NCBI RefSeq assembly: GCF_000014565.1
Contig: NC_008268.1
Location: 4,154,001-4,218,000 of the forward strand
DNA: 64,000 bases
Direction: 5' to 3'
From: Rhodococcus jostii RHA1
GTDB taxonomy: Bacteria; Actinomycetota; Actinomycetes; Mycobacteriales; Mycobacteriaceae
The notes below the pieces were generated by a model. That model did no database searches. It was not told where the DNA came from and saw nothing but the letters and a program-made list of their open reading frames with translations. Position 1 is the stretch's first letter. Each line of letters starts with the position of its first letter. Positions 40,438 to 48,803 of the stretch are shown one piece after another. Both the position numbers and the translations under genes were made by a program.

Positions 40438-42236
40438 CCGGGGGGCTGTTTCAAATTTCCGGGTCGGGGTGTCCGCGTGCCGCGGCGCCCCGACCTGATG
40501 TTTCTTGGATAATGTGTTGGTGGCCAAGGGGTATCGACCGGTGAATCGTGATCAGCAGTTTTTGTTGCCACCGGACATGCGGGAGTGGGTGCCGCCCACG
40601 CATCCGGTGTGGACGGTGATCGAGATCGTCGACACCCATCTCGACACCAGCGCCTTTCACGGCTCTCGCCGCACCGGGGGTGCCGGGCGCGCCGGGTACG
40701 ACCCGGACATGCTGGTGACCCTGCTGATCTGGGCGTGGTCGCGGGGGGTGCGGTCGTCGCGGCAGATCGAGCGGGCCTGCTCGGAGGTGGTGTCCTACCG
40801 GGTGATCTGCGCCGGCGACACCCCCGATCACGTGACGATCTCACGGTTCCGCAAGGACAACCACACCGCCTGCGAGGCCCTGTTCACGCAGGTCCTGATC
40901 CTGGCCGCACGGTTGGGTCTGGGCCGACTCGAGACGATCGCGTTGGACGGGGTGAAGATCGCCTCGAACGCATCGAAGGACGCCAACCGCACCGAGGACG
41001 GGCTGCGCCGGGCAGCCGAGGCCGAGGCCGCGCGGATCGCCGCCGCCGCGGTGGCCGCGCACGCCGCCACCGATGACGCCGAGGACGACCTCTACGGCGA
41101 GGACGATTCGGGCCCGGGACAGGTGCCGGCGGAGTTGGCCGATCCCAGCACCCGCTCGGCCCGGATCGCCGAGGCATTGGCCCAGCTCGACGCGGAGAAG
41201 GACGCCGAACAGTGCGAGCGGGAGGGGAAAGCACAGGACTATCTGGCCCGGCTCGACGCGGGCCAGACGGTGATGGGCCGGGTGCCGGTCGGGGCCGAGG
41301 TCGCCGCCGCCGAGCGGCGTCTGGCCGAGGCGGTCGCCGCCCAGCAGGCGGTGATCGAGCGGTTCCAGGGTGGCACCGCGGCCGGGGGCGGGGGCACCCG
41401 GTTCGCACCGAAGCCGGTCGACGAGCACCACCTGGTCCGGCGCCGGCGCACCGAACTCGACACCGCCCTCCGCAAACAGGGTGAGCGCGCCGCCGCCGCC
41501 GGGCAGCGGCGCCGCAACACCACCGACCCCGACTCGCGGTTGCAGCCGCTGCGCGGCGGCGGCTGGGTGCAGGGCTACAACTGCCAGGCCTTCACCAGCG
41601 AGGACGGGTTGATCCTGGCCACCGGGGTCGGGACCGGCCCGGCGGACTACGACTATTTCCCCGAGATGGTCGACAAGGCCGGGGCGGCCGCGCACCTGAT
41701 CGACGCCACCCGACGTGGGAAGGAACCGACCGGCACGAGCCCGGAGGAGCTGATCGGGGTGATGCTCTTCGACGCCGGCTACTGCTCCCGCGAGAACCTC
41801 ACCGCGCCGGGCCCGGACCGGTTGATCGCCACCGGCAAATCCCGTCACCTCGAGGCCGCCGCCACCGCTGATCCGGTCACCGGACCGCCACCGCCGCAAG
41901 CGGATCCGATCCAGGCCATGACCCACCGGCTGCGCACCGAGGCCGGTATCGCCACCTACCGCAAACGCTCACCCATCGCCGAAACCGTGTTCGGGCACGC
42001 CAAACACAACCTCGGATTCCGCCGCTTCACCAGCCGCGGCCTCGACCGCGCCCGCAGCGAATGGGCGTTCCACGCCACCGTGCACAACCTCGGCAAGATC
42101 CTCACCCACCTGACCGGAGGCACCCCGCTCCCGGCCACCCCCTGACCCGGCGGGGGCCACCCCGCACCGGCACCCACCGCGGCACGAGACACCCGCACCC
42201 GGACCGCCCTCACTCAATTCCGCAACAGCCCCCCGG
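40438..42236 (+). mobile_element. IS1182-family-like insertion sequence, 1.8 kb
   Basis: The element starts CCGGGGGGCTGTT and ends with the exact reverse complement (AACAGCCCCCCGG), with weaker matching for about ten more bases. It contains one intact transposase gene. The flanks are the two halves of palindrome R3, so it inserted at the hairpin tip. No clear target duplication is seen. Confidence 0.85.
40505..42145 (+). CDS. IS1182-family transposase
   Basis: 546 aa, TTG start (GTG 40514 is an alternative). N-terminal DUF772-like domain (QQFLLPPDMREWVP, WAWSRGVRSSRQIERAC), then an Ala-rich charged insertion (about residues 165-330). RNase-H-like DDE catalytic core: first Asp in ALDGVKIASNASKDANR, second in MLFDAGYCSREN, Glu in PIAETVFGHAKHNLGFRRF. 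No frameshift or stop, so it may be active. The Arg/Ala-rich middle part is longer than in many relatives. Confidence 0.9.
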   Translation: MDNVLVAKGYRPVNRDQQFLLPPDMREWVPPTHPVWTVIEIVDTHLDTSAFHGSRRTGGAGRAGYDPDMLVTLLIWAWSRGVRSSRQIERACSEVVSYRVICAGDTPDHVTISRFRKDNHTACEALFTQVLILAARLGLGRLETIALDGVKIASNASKDANRTEDGLRRAAEAEAARIAAAAVAAHAATDDAEDDLYGEDDSGPGQVPAELADPSTRSARIAEALAQLDAEKDAEQCEREGKAQDYLARLDAGQTVMGRVPVGAEVAAAERRLAEAVAAQQAVIERFQGGTAAGGGGTRFAPKPVDEHHLVRRRRTELDTALRKQGERAAAAGQRRRNTTDPDSRLQPLRGGGWVQGYNCQAFTSEDGLILATGVGTGPADYDYFPEMVDKAGAAAHLIDATRRGKEPTGTSPEELIGVMLFDAGYCSRENLTAPGPDRLIATGKSRHLEAAATADPVTGPPPPQADPIQAMTHRLRTEAGIATYRKRSPIAETVFGHAKHNLGFRRFTSRGLDRARSEWAFHATVHNLGKILTHLTGGTPLPATP

Positions 42237-42257
42237 ACGTTAACAAGTACTCACGGG
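42237..42257. repeat. Palindrome R3, right half, split by the IS element
   Basis: ACGTTAACAAGTACTCACGGG, ending immediately before the stop codon of the CopD-like gene (42258-42260). It pairs with the left half at 40417-40437. Confidence 0.75.
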
Positions 42258-43196
42258 TCAGGCGGTGGTGGCAAGGGCGGCGGCGAGACCGAACGGAACG
42301 GCCATCACCACCACCTCCACGATCGCCCGCCGCAGGGATCCTTCGGCGCTGATCCGGTGCGCGGCCGCCTGCCCGACCCACGTTCGCCGCCACCACCAGC
42401 CGAGCCCGAGGAGCGCCGCCAACGCCACCGCCTTGGCGAGGACGATGCGGCCGTAGCCGGTGTCGAACAGCGGCGTCACCCCGCCCAGCCGGACCGCGGC
42501 GTCGATGATCCCGGTCGCGGTCAGCAACCACACGCACCGCCACGCGACGACGGAATACCGCGGCAGCCACGACGACCAGTCCCCGCGCGACCGGAGCATC
42601 AGACCGAGGGCGGCGAGGAGCCCGAACCACACGGCGGCGGCCAGGGCATGGACGACGTCGAGGACCGAGCCGAGAACCTGCTGCGACATGTGGCCGGTGA
42701 TCGGGCGGGCCACCAGGGCGAGCGCCGCGAGCACCAGCACCGGGACGGGGAGCCGGGCGTCGCTGCGGCGGAACGCGACCGCCGACCACGCGGTGGCCGC
42801 CGCCGTGCACACGAGAACGGCGAGGTCGACGCGTCCCGCGCTGATCTCGGTCACATACGCGCCGAACCGTCCGACCGACAGCTCGGACAATCCCAGGGCG
42901 TCGGCCTCGGCCGCCGTCATCGACAGCAGCACCGCCTCGGCGAGCATCCACGCGCCTGCGACGGCGGTCGACAACCGCCACAGCCGTTCGTCCCGCACGA
43001 GGGGACGGTTGTCCGCGCGACTCCACCAGCCCAGCGCGGCGAGTCCGAGCATCGCCGAACCGAGCACCAGGCACAGCGCCCGGACGGCGCTCGACGGTGA
43101 GGGGACTTCCGGTTGCGCCAACGCCCAACCGCACGCGACCCCGACGAGCGATGTGGGTACGGCGAACAGCAGCCAGGACTGTCGCGCCGTACCCAC
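42258..43196 (-). CDS. CopD-domain copper resistance membrane protein
   Basis: 312 aa from GTG 43196, the first sensible start after the CopC stop (5 bp away). Eight hydrophobic spans; the second half holds the CopD domain with GHMSQQVLGSVLDVVHALAAAVWFG (landmark region), RYSVVAW and FDTGYGRIVLAKAVALAALL. Conserved His in this region could bind copper. Last gene of the copper operon; probably acts with CopC in copper uptake across the membrane. Confidence 0.87.
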   Translation of the reverse strand: MGTARQSWLLFAVPTSLVGVACGWALAQPEVPSPSSAVRALCLVLGSAMLGLAALGWWSRADNRPLVRDERLWRLSTAVAGAWMLAEAVLLSMTAAEADALGLSELSVGRFGAYVTEISAGRVDLAVLVCTAAATAWSAVAFRRSDARLPVPVLVLAALALVARPITGHMSQQVLGSVLDVVHALAAAVWFGLLAALGLMLRSRGDWSSWLPRYSVVAWRCVWLLTATGIIDAAVRLGGVTPLFDTGYGRIVLAKAVALAALLGLGWWWRRTWVGQAAAHRISAEGSLRRAIVEVVVMAVPFGLAAALATTA

Positions 43197-43201
43197 CGGG
43201 C

Positions 43202-43735
43202 TCAGTTCTCGCCGCGAGGCTTGCGGAGCGCGAACCACAGCCCGCCGCCGAACACGACCACACCGGCAACGATGAACGGCCACAACGGAACTCCGCTGCT
43301 GCCGGTTTCACCCGAGCTGTCCGCTGCGGCGCCGGGGGTGCCCGACCCCTCCTCGGTGAGGGTGAACGTGCGGGTTCCGCTCACCGGATGCCCGTCGGCG
43401 GACGTGACGCGGAACGCGACGGTGTACACACCGGCCGGCCCCAGCTCGCCGAGTTCGGCACTGACCGTGGGGCCCTCGACGGCCGGGTCACCCTTGGTCC
43501 ACAGGTTGCCGTCGGGGCCCACCACGGTGAGGGACGCGAACGACTCCTGCAGCGCCTCGTTGAACGTGACGCTCACCCGTTCCGGGCCGGCCGCGATCTG
43601 CGCGCCGTTCTCGGGGGTCGAACTGATCACGACGGAATGGGCGACCGCGGTGCCGGCCCCGAGCATGCTCGCGAGCATGGTCAGCAGCCCGACCGCGATC
43701 ACCTTCACCGACGTGAAGGTGGTGCGTCTTCTCAT
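43202..43735 (-). CDS. CopC-domain copper-binding protein, membrane anchored
   Basis: 177 aa. Signal peptide ending AVAHSVV, so the mature protein starts with the copper-ligand His. CopC beta-sandwich with SSTPENGAQIAAGPERVSVTF and the second ligand site SADGHPVSG. A C-terminal membrane span (PLWPFIVAGVVVFGGGLWFAL) and a basic tail anchor it outside the cell. Its ATG overlaps the YcnI-like stop by 4 bp. Confidence 0.9.
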   Translation of the reverse strand: MRRRTTFTSVKVIAVGLLTMLASMLGAGTAVAHSVVISSTPENGAQIAAGPERVSVTFNEALQESFASLTVVGPDGNLWTKGDPAVEGPTVSAELGELGPAGVYTVAFRVTSADGHPVSGTRTFTLTEEGSGTPGAAADSSGETGSSGVPLWPFIVAGVVVFGGGLWFALRKPRGEN

Positions 43736-44400
43736 GAGCGACGGCTCCGGACCATGGCACCGAGACCGAGGGCCGCACCGAGCGCGCCGAGGACCAGGCC
43801 GATGCCGCCCAGCCAGCGGGCGGTGTCGTCGGTGCCGGACGCCGTCGTCTCGGTCTCCTCGGACGTCGTGGCGCCGCCTGCGTCGTGGCTGTGGTCTTCA
43901 CCGCTCGCCGCGGCCAGCGTGAGCGTGGGTGCCGGCTTGTCGGGCTCCGCCCCGTCGGCGCCGACCGCCTGATCCCAGTTGACGACCTCGCCGTCGCTGT
44001 ATGTCTGGGCGGCCGGGAACGACACCTCGTCCTGGTCCGGCAGCGGTCCGGCGGACAGTTCGAACTGCTGGAACTGGCCGGGCGCGACACCGACACCGGG
44101 GTCGGCGGTCCACGTCACGGACTTCGCGAGCTTGGACGTCGGGTCCTTCTCGACGACGGACGTCCACCCCGGCAGCGGTGTGGTGCGGGCCGACTTCAGG
44201 TCGGGGAGCGTGACGGTCAGCTTGGTGGTGGACGCCGTCTCGGATTCGGTGGGAACGCGGAACGTCAGGACGGAGTAGCCGCCCTGCTCGGCGCCGGGGG
44301 CGACGACGGTCACGTGGGCGGCGGCGACACCGGCCGCGAGCAGCATGGCGCCACCGGTGGCACCGGCCGTGAAAAGGGCACGGGAAACGAGGGAATTCAT
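43732..44400 (-). CDS. YcnI-family (DUF1775) copper-associated protein
   Basis: 222 aa. Signal peptide with cleavage before HVTVVAPG, exposing the N-terminal His of the copper site known in Bacillus YcnI. DUF1775 domain with LTFRVPTESETASTTKLTV and the WTADPGVGVAPGQFQQFEL segment. Ser/Thr/Asp/His-rich linker, then a C-terminal membrane span. Co-operonic with CopC and CopD. Confidence 0.9.
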   Translation of the reverse strand: MNSLVSRALFTAGATGGAMLLAAGVAAAHVTVVAPGAEQGGYSVLTFRVPTESETASTTKLTVTLPDLKSARTTPLPGWTSVVEKDPTSKLAKSVTWTADPGVGVAPGQFQQFELSAGPLPDQDEVSFPAAQTYSDGEVVNWDQAVGADGAEPDKPAPTLTLAAASGEDHSHDAGGATTSEETETTASGTDDTARWLGGIGLVLGALGAALGLGAMVRSRRS

Positions 44401-44440
44401 CGAAGGTCCTTTGAGGGTCTGAACGGAGAGGAGGTGAGAG

Positions 44441-44959
44441 TCAGACCGGGACCGGGGGACCGCGACGCGAAATGCTCACGCGCAGCAGGGCGACCACGGG
44501 GTTCGCGGGACGCGCGGGGACGTGTGCCGTGGTCGCGGCCGAGACGGGCTGCGGTGCACCGCGGAGCACCACCCGCCACACGTGGACGAGGGGGCCGTAC
44601 AGACGCTCGGCGTTCGCGATCAGCAGCGCGCAGATCACGGTGGCGGCCGCGTGCGCGGCGAGCATCGGCACGGCCGGGACCGCCGAGTGCACGTGCGAGG
44701 TGAGCGTGAGCGCGAAGTGCCCGGCCACCTGGCCGACACCGAGGACACCCGCGAGCGCGAGCGGTCCGTGGAAGCGGGCGGGCAGTTGCGCGGTGACCGC
44801 ACCGACACCGCTGCACGTGACGAGCAGCAGGGTCAGCGCGGCGGATTCGGGTAGGCCGCCCCCACCGACGCCGTGCGCGGCGACCGCGAGAGCGGCCACG
44901 AGCGCGCCGACCGCCGAACCCCGAAGGGTGGCAGTCGCGGCGGGGCGGGCAGGGGACAT
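44441..44959 (-). CDS. Small integral membrane protein upstream of the copper genes
   Basis: 172 aa with four hydrophobic segments (for example ALVAALAVAAHGVG, AALTLLLVTCSGVGAVTAQL, VPMLAAHAAATVICALLIANA) and several membrane-region His and one Cys. The His in the spans and its place 40 bp before YcnI fit a metal-related role. No family recognised. Confidence 0.72.
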   Translation of the reverse strand: MSPARPAATATLRGSAVGALVAALAVAAHGVGGGGLPESAALTLLLVTCSGVGAVTAQLPARFHGPLALAGVLGVGQVAGHFALTLTSHVHSAVPAVPMLAAHAAATVICALLIANAERLYGPLVHVWRVVLRGAPQPVSAATTAHVPARPANPVVALLRVSISRRGPPVPV

Positions 44960-44977
44960 TGCGGTGGGTCGGGTCGT

Positions 44978-45631
44978 TCAGCGCACGCCGAGGCGGGCGA
45001 GGAGATCGGCTTCGACTCCGTCGAGTTCGGACGAGATGGCGTGATGAGCGGCCTTGCGGCGGGCCTGCGGCATCTGCTCGGCCGCGCGGACGGCGGTGCT
45101 GAGATCACCGAGGCGGTCACGGATGGCGGCGGCGAACTTCTGCGTCTCCGCGTCGTCCGGCTTCTGCCCGAGGATCTCCGTGGTGGAGCTTTCGGCACCG
45201 GCGATGCGGGCGCTGAGCTTGGCGCCGTGCCCGGTGAAGTTGGCGAGCTGGTCGATGTCGACGCCCATCCGGTCGGCACGGCGGGCATCGATCTGCCCGC
45301 GCACGACCGTGGCGGCCCGGTAGGCGATCGGCAGCAGCACCGGCGTCAGCAGGCGTGCGACACCGAGGTACTTGCGGACGGCGGCGACCGTGAAACCCTT
45401 CTGGGCCGCGGCCTTCTCCTCGGCCTTCAACGCAGCGATCTGAGCCTTCTCGACCTTCTTCAGCGACTTCAGCTCGGCAGCCTCGAGCTTGCGGCCGGCC
45501 TTGGCGGACTGCTTGTCGCGTTTCCGTTCGTTCCTCGCGCTCAGCTTCGCCTCCACTCCGGCCTTGTGCCTGAGTGCCTTGGCTTCCGCCTTGCGGGTGG
45601 CTCGGGACTTACGTTTCTTGAACAACCCCAT
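44978..45631 (-). CDS. Lys/Ala-rich coiled-coil protein (DUF6474-like)
   Basis: 217 aa from ATG 45631 (AAGGGG eight bases upstream). N-terminal MGLFKKRKSRATRKAEAKAL and about 90 further residues are highly charged and coiled-coil-like. A hydrophobic stretch near LLTPVLLPIAYRAATVV follows, then a helical domain with ARRADRMGVDIDQLANFTGHG. Looks like a conserved actinobacterial protein of unknown function; the family name is from memory. Divergent from the nuclease gene. Confidence 0.8.
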   Translation of the reverse strand: MGLFKKRKSRATRKAEAKALRHKAGVEAKLSARNERKRDKQSAKAGRKLEAAELKSLKKVEKAQIAALKAEEKAAAQKGFTVAAVRKYLGVARLLTPVLLPIAYRAATVVRGQIDARRADRMGVDIDQLANFTGHGAKLSARIAGAESSTTEILGQKPDDAETQKFAAAIRDRLGDLSTAVRAAEQMPQARRKAAHHAISSELDGVEADLLARLGVR

Positions 45632-45793
45632 CGAAAAGACCCCTTTTCCTGGTGTTTCAGCGCAGCCCACGCTACCAACTGCATCCGGTGCTTCGGGATC
45701 AGCCTAGGGGAGCACATAATCTTCGTCATCGTGTGTTCCCATATCGGTCAGCAATCAGAACCCGACGCCTCTCCCGGAAAGGCGTCGGGGACG

Positions 45794-47350
45794 GTGATCG
45801 ATGCCAGCGCACTGACGCGGTGCCGCCACCGGGTGCACCTCGATGCGGCGTTCCCCGAACAACTCGCGGCCGCGCCCGAGGACCCGGGCGTCCGCCAGCG
45901 TCAGGATGCCGCCGCCGCCAAGCGTGAAGACGTCCGCCGGATCCTCACCGGCCACGCACCGGAACGGTGGGTGCAGATCGACACCGAGCAGAGCCTGCGC
46001 CTGCGGGCCGAGGACACCCTGGCCGCGTGCGAGGCAGGCGCGGACCGCATCTGGGGAGCCGTGCTCCCACTCGACCGGGACGCCGGCAGGCGGGCGCGCT
46101 GCGAGATCCTCATCCGTGACGAGGACCACGGTGGGTACATCCCCGTGATCGTCGTCAATCACAAGGTCACCGATCCCGGCCGCGGCGCGCTGACGTCGGA
46201 CATGTTCGAGTGGCAACCGCGGGAGGACGCGACGCGGAAGCCGCGCAGCCAGGTCCGCGACCAGATGCGCGTCGCGCAGGTGTACCGGATGCTCGAGCGG
46301 CACGGGTTCGCGAGTCCGGCCCTGGTGGCCGGCGCGATCGGCTACGGCTCCGACGTCATCTTCGTGCACGACCTCACCACCATCCTCGACGACTACGACG
46401 AACGCTTCGCCGACAGGCTCGCCGTCGCCCGCGGGGAATCGGCGACCGTGCCGTCGAGGATCGGCGAATGCCGTTCCTGCCCGTGGTGGCCCGGATGCGA
46501 GGAGCAGCTGACCCAGACACACGACGTGAGCCTGGTGGCCACCGGTTCCCGCGCCGACATGCTGCGCGACGCGGGCTGCCACACCATCGACGACCTCGCG
46601 GCGTGGGACCGCGAACCGCTCGAGGACTGGCCGCACGGCGCGTTCGAGGACGCCGTCGTCACCGCGAAGGCGTGGCTCGCGGGAGCACCGCTGGTGCGAC
46701 GGTTCCCGGAGATCCGGGTGACCCGCGCGGACGTCGAGGTGGACGTCGACATGGAGAGCTACCAGGAACACGGCGCCTACCTGTGGGGCACGCTGCTCAA
46801 TGTGGACGGGGTGTCGGCGTACCGGCCGTTCGTCAGCTGGGATCCGGTGCCGACGCAGGACGAGGCACGGTCGTTCGCGGAATTCTGGACGTGGCTGATG
46901 GCCGAGCGCGAAGCGGCGGCCCTGAGCGGCAGAACCTTCGCCGCGTACTGCTATTCGCGGTCCGCGGAGGACAAGTGGTTGCTGGACTCCGCCCGCCGGT
47001 TCGCCGGGGCACCCGGAATCCCTACCGAAGCCGACATCCGCGAATTCATCGACAGCCCACAATGGGTCGACATCTACCAGGCCGTCAGCGACCAGTTCAT
47101 CTGCCCGGGCGGTAAGGGCCTCAAGAAGATCGCCCCCGTCGCCGGATTCCGGTGGCGCGACGCCGACGCCAGCGGCGAAGCGTCGATGAGCTGGTACCGC
47201 GAAGCCGTCGGCTACGACGGCGAACCCGACCTCACCCAGCGCGAACGACTGCTGCAATACAACGAGGACGACGTCATCGCCACGAAAGTGCTGCGCGAAT
47301 GGATGTCGGATCGGGCCGAGAAGGAGATCCCGCTCGCGTCCGACCTCTAG
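45794..47350 (+). CDS. TM0106-type RecB-like putative nuclease
   Basis: 518 aa from GTG 45794 (GGAAAGG ten bases upstream); GTG 45731 is possible. N-terminal Cas4/RecB-like part begins VIDASALTRCRHRVHLD and has RIWGAVLPLDRDAG. The Cys cluster ECRSCPWWPGCEEQ may hold an Fe-S centre. The C-terminal RNase-H-like half ends LLQYNEDDVIATKVLREW, typical of the TM0106/YprB group. No helicase part is present. Role in DNA repair is presumed from the family. Confidence 0.85.
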   Translation: MIDASALTRCRHRVHLDAAFPEQLAAAPEDPGVRQRQDAAAAKREDVRRILTGHAPERWVQIDTEQSLRLRAEDTLAACEAGADRIWGAVLPLDRDAGRRARCEILIRDEDHGGYIPVIVVNHKVTDPGRGALTSDMFEWQPREDATRKPRSQVRDQMRVAQVYRMLERHGFASPALVAGAIGYGSDVIFVHDLTTILDDYDERFADRLAVARGESATVPSRIGECRSCPWWPGCEEQLTQTHDVSLVATGSRADMLRDAGCHTIDDLAAWDREPLEDWPHGAFEDAVVTAKAWLAGAPLVRRFPEIRVTRADVEVDVDMESYQEHGAYLWGTLLNVDGVSAYRPFVSWDPVPTQDEARSFAEFWTWLMAEREAAALSGRTFAAYCYSRSAEDKWLLDSARRFAGAPGIPTEADIREFIDSPQWVDIYQAVSDQFICPGGKGLKKIAPVAGFRWRDADASGEASMSWYREAVGYDGEPDLTQRERLLQYNEDDVIATKVLREWMSDRAEKEIPLASDL

Positions 47351-47386
47351 GCTGCAAGGCAGGCCCGATTCGGTAGGGGTGGTCAG

Positions 47387-48061
47387 GTGGAGGTGCCGAA
47401 GACATCCACGACGCTGCGGTTCGCTCTGCTCCTCACCGCCGCGGGCGGCTTCCTCGACGCCTACACCTACATCAGCCGCGGCGGCGTCTTCGCGAACGCC
47501 CAGACCGGCAACGTCATCCTGATGGCCATCGACCTGTCGGAGCGGCACTTCCACGCCGCCCGGGCACACCTGTGGCCGATCCTCGCGTTCATCGTCGGTG
47601 TCGCGTTCGCGCACCTGCTCAAGAGCGAACTCGCCCACAGCGTCTTCGACCACCCGATCCGGATCGCCATGGTCGCGCAGATCGTCGTCCTCGTCGCCGT
47701 CGCGTTCGTTCCCCCCAACGTCCCCAACGCGCTGGTCACCGTTCCCATCGCGTTCGTCGCCGCCATGCAGTTCGGCCTGTTCCGCACCATCGGGTCGCTG
47801 TCGTACATCGCCGTCGCCACCACCGGCAACCTCATGCGCTTCACCGAGTCGGCGTACGCCGGATTCATCGAGAAGGTCCCCGAATCGCGTCAGCACACCC
47901 GGGTGTACGCCGCCATCGTCACCAGCTTCGCCGGTGGGGCCGTCGTCGGAGCGTTCGCCACCCGCTATTTCGGCGGATCCGCCGCCTGGATCCCCGCCGC
48001 CCTCCTGTGCGGAGCCCTCGTGCTGTTCTACATCGACGACAGGCGGCGCCGCCGCCTGTGA
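47387..48061 (+). CDS. DUF1275 (YoaK-like) membrane protein
   Basis: 224 aa, GTG start. Six hydrophobic spans; signature GGFLDAYTYISRGGVFANAQTGN in the first loop and RTIGSLSYIAVATTGNLMRF later. Function of the family is unknown. The stop codon (48059-48061) lies in the left arm of palindrome R1 copy 2. Confidence 0.88.
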   Translation: MEVPKTSTTLRFALLLTAAGGFLDAYTYISRGGVFANAQTGNVILMAIDLSERHFHAARAHLWPILAFIVGVAFAHLLKSELAHSVFDHPIRIAMVAQIVVLVAVAFVPPNVPNALVTVPIAFVAAMQFGLFRTIGSLSYIAVATTGNLMRFTESAYAGFIEKVPESRQHTRVYAAIVTSFAGGAVVGAFATRYFGGSAAWIPAALLCGALVLFYIDDRRRRRL

Positions 48062-48100
48062 GCGGTCGACGAGTCCCTGGACTCCTCAACCGCGCACGGG
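48055..48100. repeat. Palindromic intergenic element, family R1, copy 2
   Basis: 46 bp: CCTGTGAGCGGTCGAC, inner hairpin GAGTCC-CT-GGACTC, and right arm AACCGCGCACGGG. It carries the stop codon of the DUF1275 gene in its left arm, and the last codons and stop of the convergent methyltransferase gene in its right half. Confidence 0.85.
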
Positions 48101-48715
48101 TGGCGAAGCCGCAACTCCGAGGGAATAGGCGCCGACGATCTTCGGCGCGGATGTCTCGTAGAACCGGTCGAGGTCCCGGACGTCGAATCCGGCGTTCGTC
48201 ACCAGGGTGGGAATGTCGCGGGTGAGGTGGCATCCACCGGCGACGGTCTTCTGGAGCGGTTCGAGCCGGCGCTGCCACCGCTGCACGTTGGCGTCCGGGG
48301 CCAGGCCGTGCTCGACGAAATGCAGTGTGCCGCCCGGTTTGAGGACGCGCCGGACCTCCCGGAGTGCGGAATCGACGTCCGGGATGGTGCACATCGTCCA
48401 CGTCGACAGCGCCGTGTCGAAACTGTTGTCCGGGAAGGAGAGTGACTGGCCGTCCAGGCCGGACCGCTCGACCGGTGTCGTCGACGCCGCCAGACGCTTG
48501 CCCGCCAGCTTCCAGCCGAGGTCGGCTGGTTCGACGGCGCTCACCGAATCGACGGCGGCCGGGTAGAACGGGACGTTGAGACCCGACCCGAATCCGATCT
48601 CCACCACACGCCCGTGCAGACCGGCGCAGACGCGTCGTCGCGTCGGCTCCGTGAACTTCATCCCGCAACTGATGTCGACGAGCCGCGGAACGATCCGGTC
48701 CGAGTAGAACCCCAT
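48086..48715 (-). CDS. Class I SAM-dependent methyltransferase
   Basis: 209 aa from ATG 48715 behind GGGAGGTG. SAM-binding motif I VVEIGFGSGLN, acidic VEPAD at the end of beta-2, motif LSTWTMCTIPD and post-motif RVLKPGGTLHFVEHG: a UbiE/Methyltransf_11 type enzyme. The final residues SPPVRG and the stop are encoded by repeat R1 copy 2, so the C-terminus may be recently altered. Substrate unknown. Confidence 0.88.
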   Translation of the reverse strand: MGFYSDRIVPRLVDISCGMKFTEPTRRRVCAGLHGRVVEIGFGSGLNVPFYPAAVDSVSAVEPADLGWKLAGKRLAASTTPVERSGLDGQSLSFPDNSFDTALSTWTMCTIPDVDSALREVRRVLKPGGTLHFVEHGLAPDANVQRWQRRLEPLQKTVAGGCHLTRDIPTLVTNAGFDVRDLDRFYETSAPKIVGAYSLGVAASPPVRG

Positions 48716-48732
48716 GCCCACCTCCCAGCGAA

Positions 48733-48803
48733 GGGCGCTTCGCGCCCCGTGCGCGGTTGAAGAGTCCAGAGACTCGTTAACCACGCACGGGTGGCGGAGC
48801 CGC
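48733..48803. repeat. Palindromic intergenic element, family R1, copy 3
   Basis: Core 48746-48791: CCCGTGCGCGGTTGA, inner hairpin GAGTC-CAGA-GACTC, AACCACGCACGGG. The inner stem differs from copies 1 and 2 but stays self-complementary. The GC-rich flanks are in opposite orientation to copy 1. Lies between the SDR stop and the methyltransferase start. Confidence 0.85.

Noticed and set aside
44873..45793. Long N-terminal extension of the nuclease frame
   Set aside because: It lies antisense to two well-supported minus-strand genes and has no family motif; a GTG with a ribosome site exists at 45794.
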